This document shows positions 63,619 to 64,000 of a DNA stretch of 64,000 bases, piece after piece. The notes below the pieces were generated by a model. The model made no database searches. It had not been told where the DNA came from and saw nothing but the letters and a program-made list of their open reading frames with translations. A program made the translations under genes and the position numbers. Position 1 is the stretch's first letter. Each line of letters starts with the position of its first letter. Origin of the DNA: Plazaster borealis (lineage: Eukaryota > Echinodermata > Asteroidea > Forcipulatida > Labidiasteridae); assembly GCA_021014325.1 (NCBI GenBank), contig CM037467.1:1488001-1552000 (forward strand), in the 5' to 3' direction.

Positions 63619-63889
63619 GTGGGTATGACTCCCTCTAAAAAGTAGAGCACTTAGAGGGCATTCAAATTAATCAATGTTTTAAAAGATCAATCTTTTTTTT
63701 GGAGATTGTGGATGGGTGGGTCAAAAGAATTGAATCGAAATCGGAATTCAGTTTACAATTAGGCCACATAAAAATAAAAGAATTGGGTATTTTATGGATA
63801 GTTGAGGGGAGGGAGGGCGTTTTTTTTGGGGGGGGGGGGTTTTGACATGGCAAAATATGAAATAAAGAATAAAGATATCATCATAATCA

Positions 63890-64000
63890 CTATAGAACAA
63901 AGGGTTTGTGTGATTTTGATGTTTTTAATTGTTTTGTTAAACCCTTTCAAATATTAGATGACATTTTCTGTAAACATTTTCAAAAAACTAAAACGCAGCC
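63890..64000. repeat. Partial second copy of the 42640-42960 element
   Basis: AGGGTTTGTGTGATTTTGAT and the following sequence to AAACGCAGCC match the earlier element, partly inverted. Cut by the window end. Confidence 0.65.

Overview
The window is eukaryotic and looks like a marine invertebrate deuterostome, most plausibly an echinoderm such as a sea star. That placement is an inference from the animal gene families (INPP1, BTB-Kelch, a DEG/ENaC-type channel N-terminus with LDLa, kringle and SRCR modules), the compact GT-AG exons in long introns, and the dense tRNA-derived SINEs and short inverted-repeat transposons. No organism-specific marker was tested. There are no operons, CRISPR arrays or bacterial signals.

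Three protein genes can be assembled from splice sites and reading phase. (1) Minus strand, 244-3701: inositol polyphosphate 1-phosphatase (INPP1), four coding exons, 394 residues, all catalytic motifs present. (2) Plus strand, 10922-23939: a BTB-BACK-Kelch protein, five coding exons, 600 residues, six kelch repeats, possible KLHL-type CUL3 adaptor. Genes 1 and 2 are divergent and separated by about 7 kb of mostly mobile DNA. (3) Plus strand, 39134 to beyond the right edge: a mosaic gene with at least 19 coding exons (917 codons visible). It begins as a DEG/ENaC/ASIC-type channel (basic cytosolic tail, His-Gly gating motif, first membrane span, FPAVTLCN palm strand). Where the channel finger domain should start, it continues in phase into six LDLa modules, two unassigned Cys-containing exons, a kringle, an SRCR domain, a 39-nt micro-exon encoding a furin-type RKKR site, and three more LDLa modules. 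Nearly all inserted exons are phase 1-1, as expected for exon shuffling. The remainder of the protein, including any second membrane span, lies outside the window.

The rest is largely mobile DNA: four families of TTAA-flanked short inverted-repeat elements, PIF/Harbinger-like elements with 3-bp TWA duplications, hAT-like elements with 5-bp duplications, two Mutator-like elements with 9-bp duplications (one about 2.46 kb, carrying a RecQ-helicase-like first exon), at least three tRNA-derived SINE families, two non-LTR retrotransposon remnants, Penelope-like tails with hammerhead-like folds, and several minisatellites. One minisatellite at 55728-56135 repeats the 3' splice site of the following exon of the mosaic gene about 14 times.

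The genes show no evident functional relation to one another. The most notable object is the mosaic channel gene, with its splice-acceptor array and furin micro-exon.
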